Shown: positions 62,905 through 64,000 of the stretch, in pieces
Layout of the letters: every line of letters begins with the position of its first letter
Position numbering within the stretch: the first letter of the stretch is position 1
From: Tubiluchus corallicola
Taxonomy: Eukaryota; Priapulida; Priapulimorpha; Priapulimorphida; Tubiluchidae
Direction of reading: 5' to 3'
NCBI GenBank assembly: GCA_030141605.1
Contig: JAQGDQ010000038.1
Location: 620,001-684,000, forward strand
Length of the DNA stretch: 64,000 nucleotides
Program-made: the position numbers and the translations under genes
The notes under the pieces: generated by a model
The model's database searches: none
Seen by the model: only the letters and a program-made list of their open reading frames with translations
What the model was told of the DNA's origin: nothing

Positions 62905-64000
62905 CTGCAAATATAAAATTGCCAATATAGATACAATACATTAAACAATGTAATTTCAAGAAATTGCTTAAATACCTATGTGATGATTCATGCATGAATA
63001 AACTTTATACAGAAAATCAGACAAGATGAAGATTTAATTCTTAATTAACAAAGTGAATTTGTTCCATAATTGCGATGTTAAATAAGTCCATCATTAGACG
63101 AAGCTTTCGTAAGAATAATGTAAAATTATGCAGATGTATTCAATACGTCAGAATTGATAATGCTTACCTCACATAAATTGTTTTACGAGTTTTAAAGTAA
63201 ATATTTATTGTAATTTAATAACTAATGGTTTGTTTTAAAGTAAATATTTATTGTAATTTAATAACTGCATGGTTTGCATAAAATTAAACATACAGAGAAT
63301 CTTGTATTTTTGTAAACACTGAATTTCAATTTTTTTACTGCAGCTTTGATGAAATTAACATGTAAGAACAGGCATAATGTTATCCTTCCATTGTTGGTGT
63401 AAATACTGTTAGTGTAGCAGTTTTCATGTCTACTTTTATTTGCTTATTTTTTTGAATAATTGTGAACCTTTGTTATAGTTGATTCACATTAAATGAGAAT
63501 ATTGCTGATGCTTACTGCTCAGTTTCTATCAGTAAAAGAAAAGACATCTCAGTGGTGAGCATCTCAGAATGTTCAAATTAACTTCTATTGTTATGGATTT
63601 TCTCTTCCATGCTAGCTAACTATACTCGCTAGAAAGTTTATAAGCATATCATTCTTTCAGCAGCGCAAAGACAAATAACAAAGTTACTACTCTTACATGC
63701 ACATTGTAAGTGTAGCACAGCAGAAGTTTTTTCTCAGAGCAGGTAGCTTTACTTTTACGTGGGCATGTGCCATCAATAAATGATGTTGAAGAGGCATGTA
63801 TTAGCATCTGACAAATTGCTATGACTTAGTAACAAAATTTACAGCAGCTTTAACAGACATTAGTAACTGTTTCTTTACAAAGCATCACCACAATAAACAA
63901 GCTCTCAGTACTTAAAATATGGCAAGAACTATTGTTAAAATCAAACATCGCCATTAATGAGACAAAAGATTTCTGTTATCATTAAAATACATCATTAAGC
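62905..64000. other. Upstream of the large membrane-protein gene; includes a 43-bp tandem duplication
   Basis: This is intron or 5' flank of the large gene. A unit beginning gttttaaagtaaatattt occurs at 63189 and again at 63232 (period 43). A donor-like gtaagc on the minus strand near 63166-63168 follows non-coding-looking sequence and could mark a 5'UTR exon. No start codon exon could be assigned. Confidence 0.4.

Overview
The window is animal (metazoan) nuclear DNA. It is AT-rich, its genes are broken into many short exons with canonical GT-AG introns of roughly 0.2-3 kb, and the recognisable products (fascin, PDZD11, a phospholipase B1-like ectoenzyme, a UGT8-like glycosyltransferase) are animal families. 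The compact genes, the single phospholipase B domain (mammalian PLB1 has four), the many short hAT-like elements and the LINE remnant suggest an invertebrate. I cannot fix the phylum from sequence alone.

Layout from left to right. 1-2.5 kb: first coding exon of fascin on the minus strand, continuing past the left edge. 4.8-5.7 kb: broken non-LTR retrotransposon (LINE) 3' end. 6.1-6.6 kb: hAT-like MITE, with related fragments near 8.0 and 9.0 kb on both sides of a single-exon multi-pass membrane protein gene (6.8-7.4 kb, plus). 10.4-15.6 kb: complete six-exon PDZD11 (plus). 17.1-17.5 kb: hAT-like MITE with perfect 8-bp target duplication. 18.5-32.0 kb: complete 14-exon PLB1-like gene (minus), whose introns hold another hAT-like MITE, a foldback element and an array of degenerate repeats. 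33.7-37.0 kb: complete six-exon UGT8-like gene (plus), head to head with PLB1-like. 41.5-46.0 kb: four-exon gene for a small secreted eight-cysteine protein (minus), with a GC-rich hAT-like element in its first intron. 50.1-62.9 kb: a long 18-exon gene (minus) for a large multi-pass membrane protein that I do not recognise by name, plus two further coding-looking exons downstream of its stop that end in a PDZ-ligand-like tail.

The genes do not form an operon or one pathway. Two are lipid-related (a phospholipase B ectoenzyme and a UGT resembling ceramide galactosyltransferase) and are divergently arranged around a 1.7 kb shared upstream region with E-box and CRE-like palindromes, but co-regulation is inference. 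The most interesting items are the uncharacterised 823+ residue membrane protein with its unexplained 3' exons, the small secreted cysteine-rich protein with an anaphylatoxin-like CC-C-C-CC order, and the altered nucleotide-sugar site of the UGT.

Exon borders were read by eye from splice sites and reading-frame phase; transcript evidence was not available.
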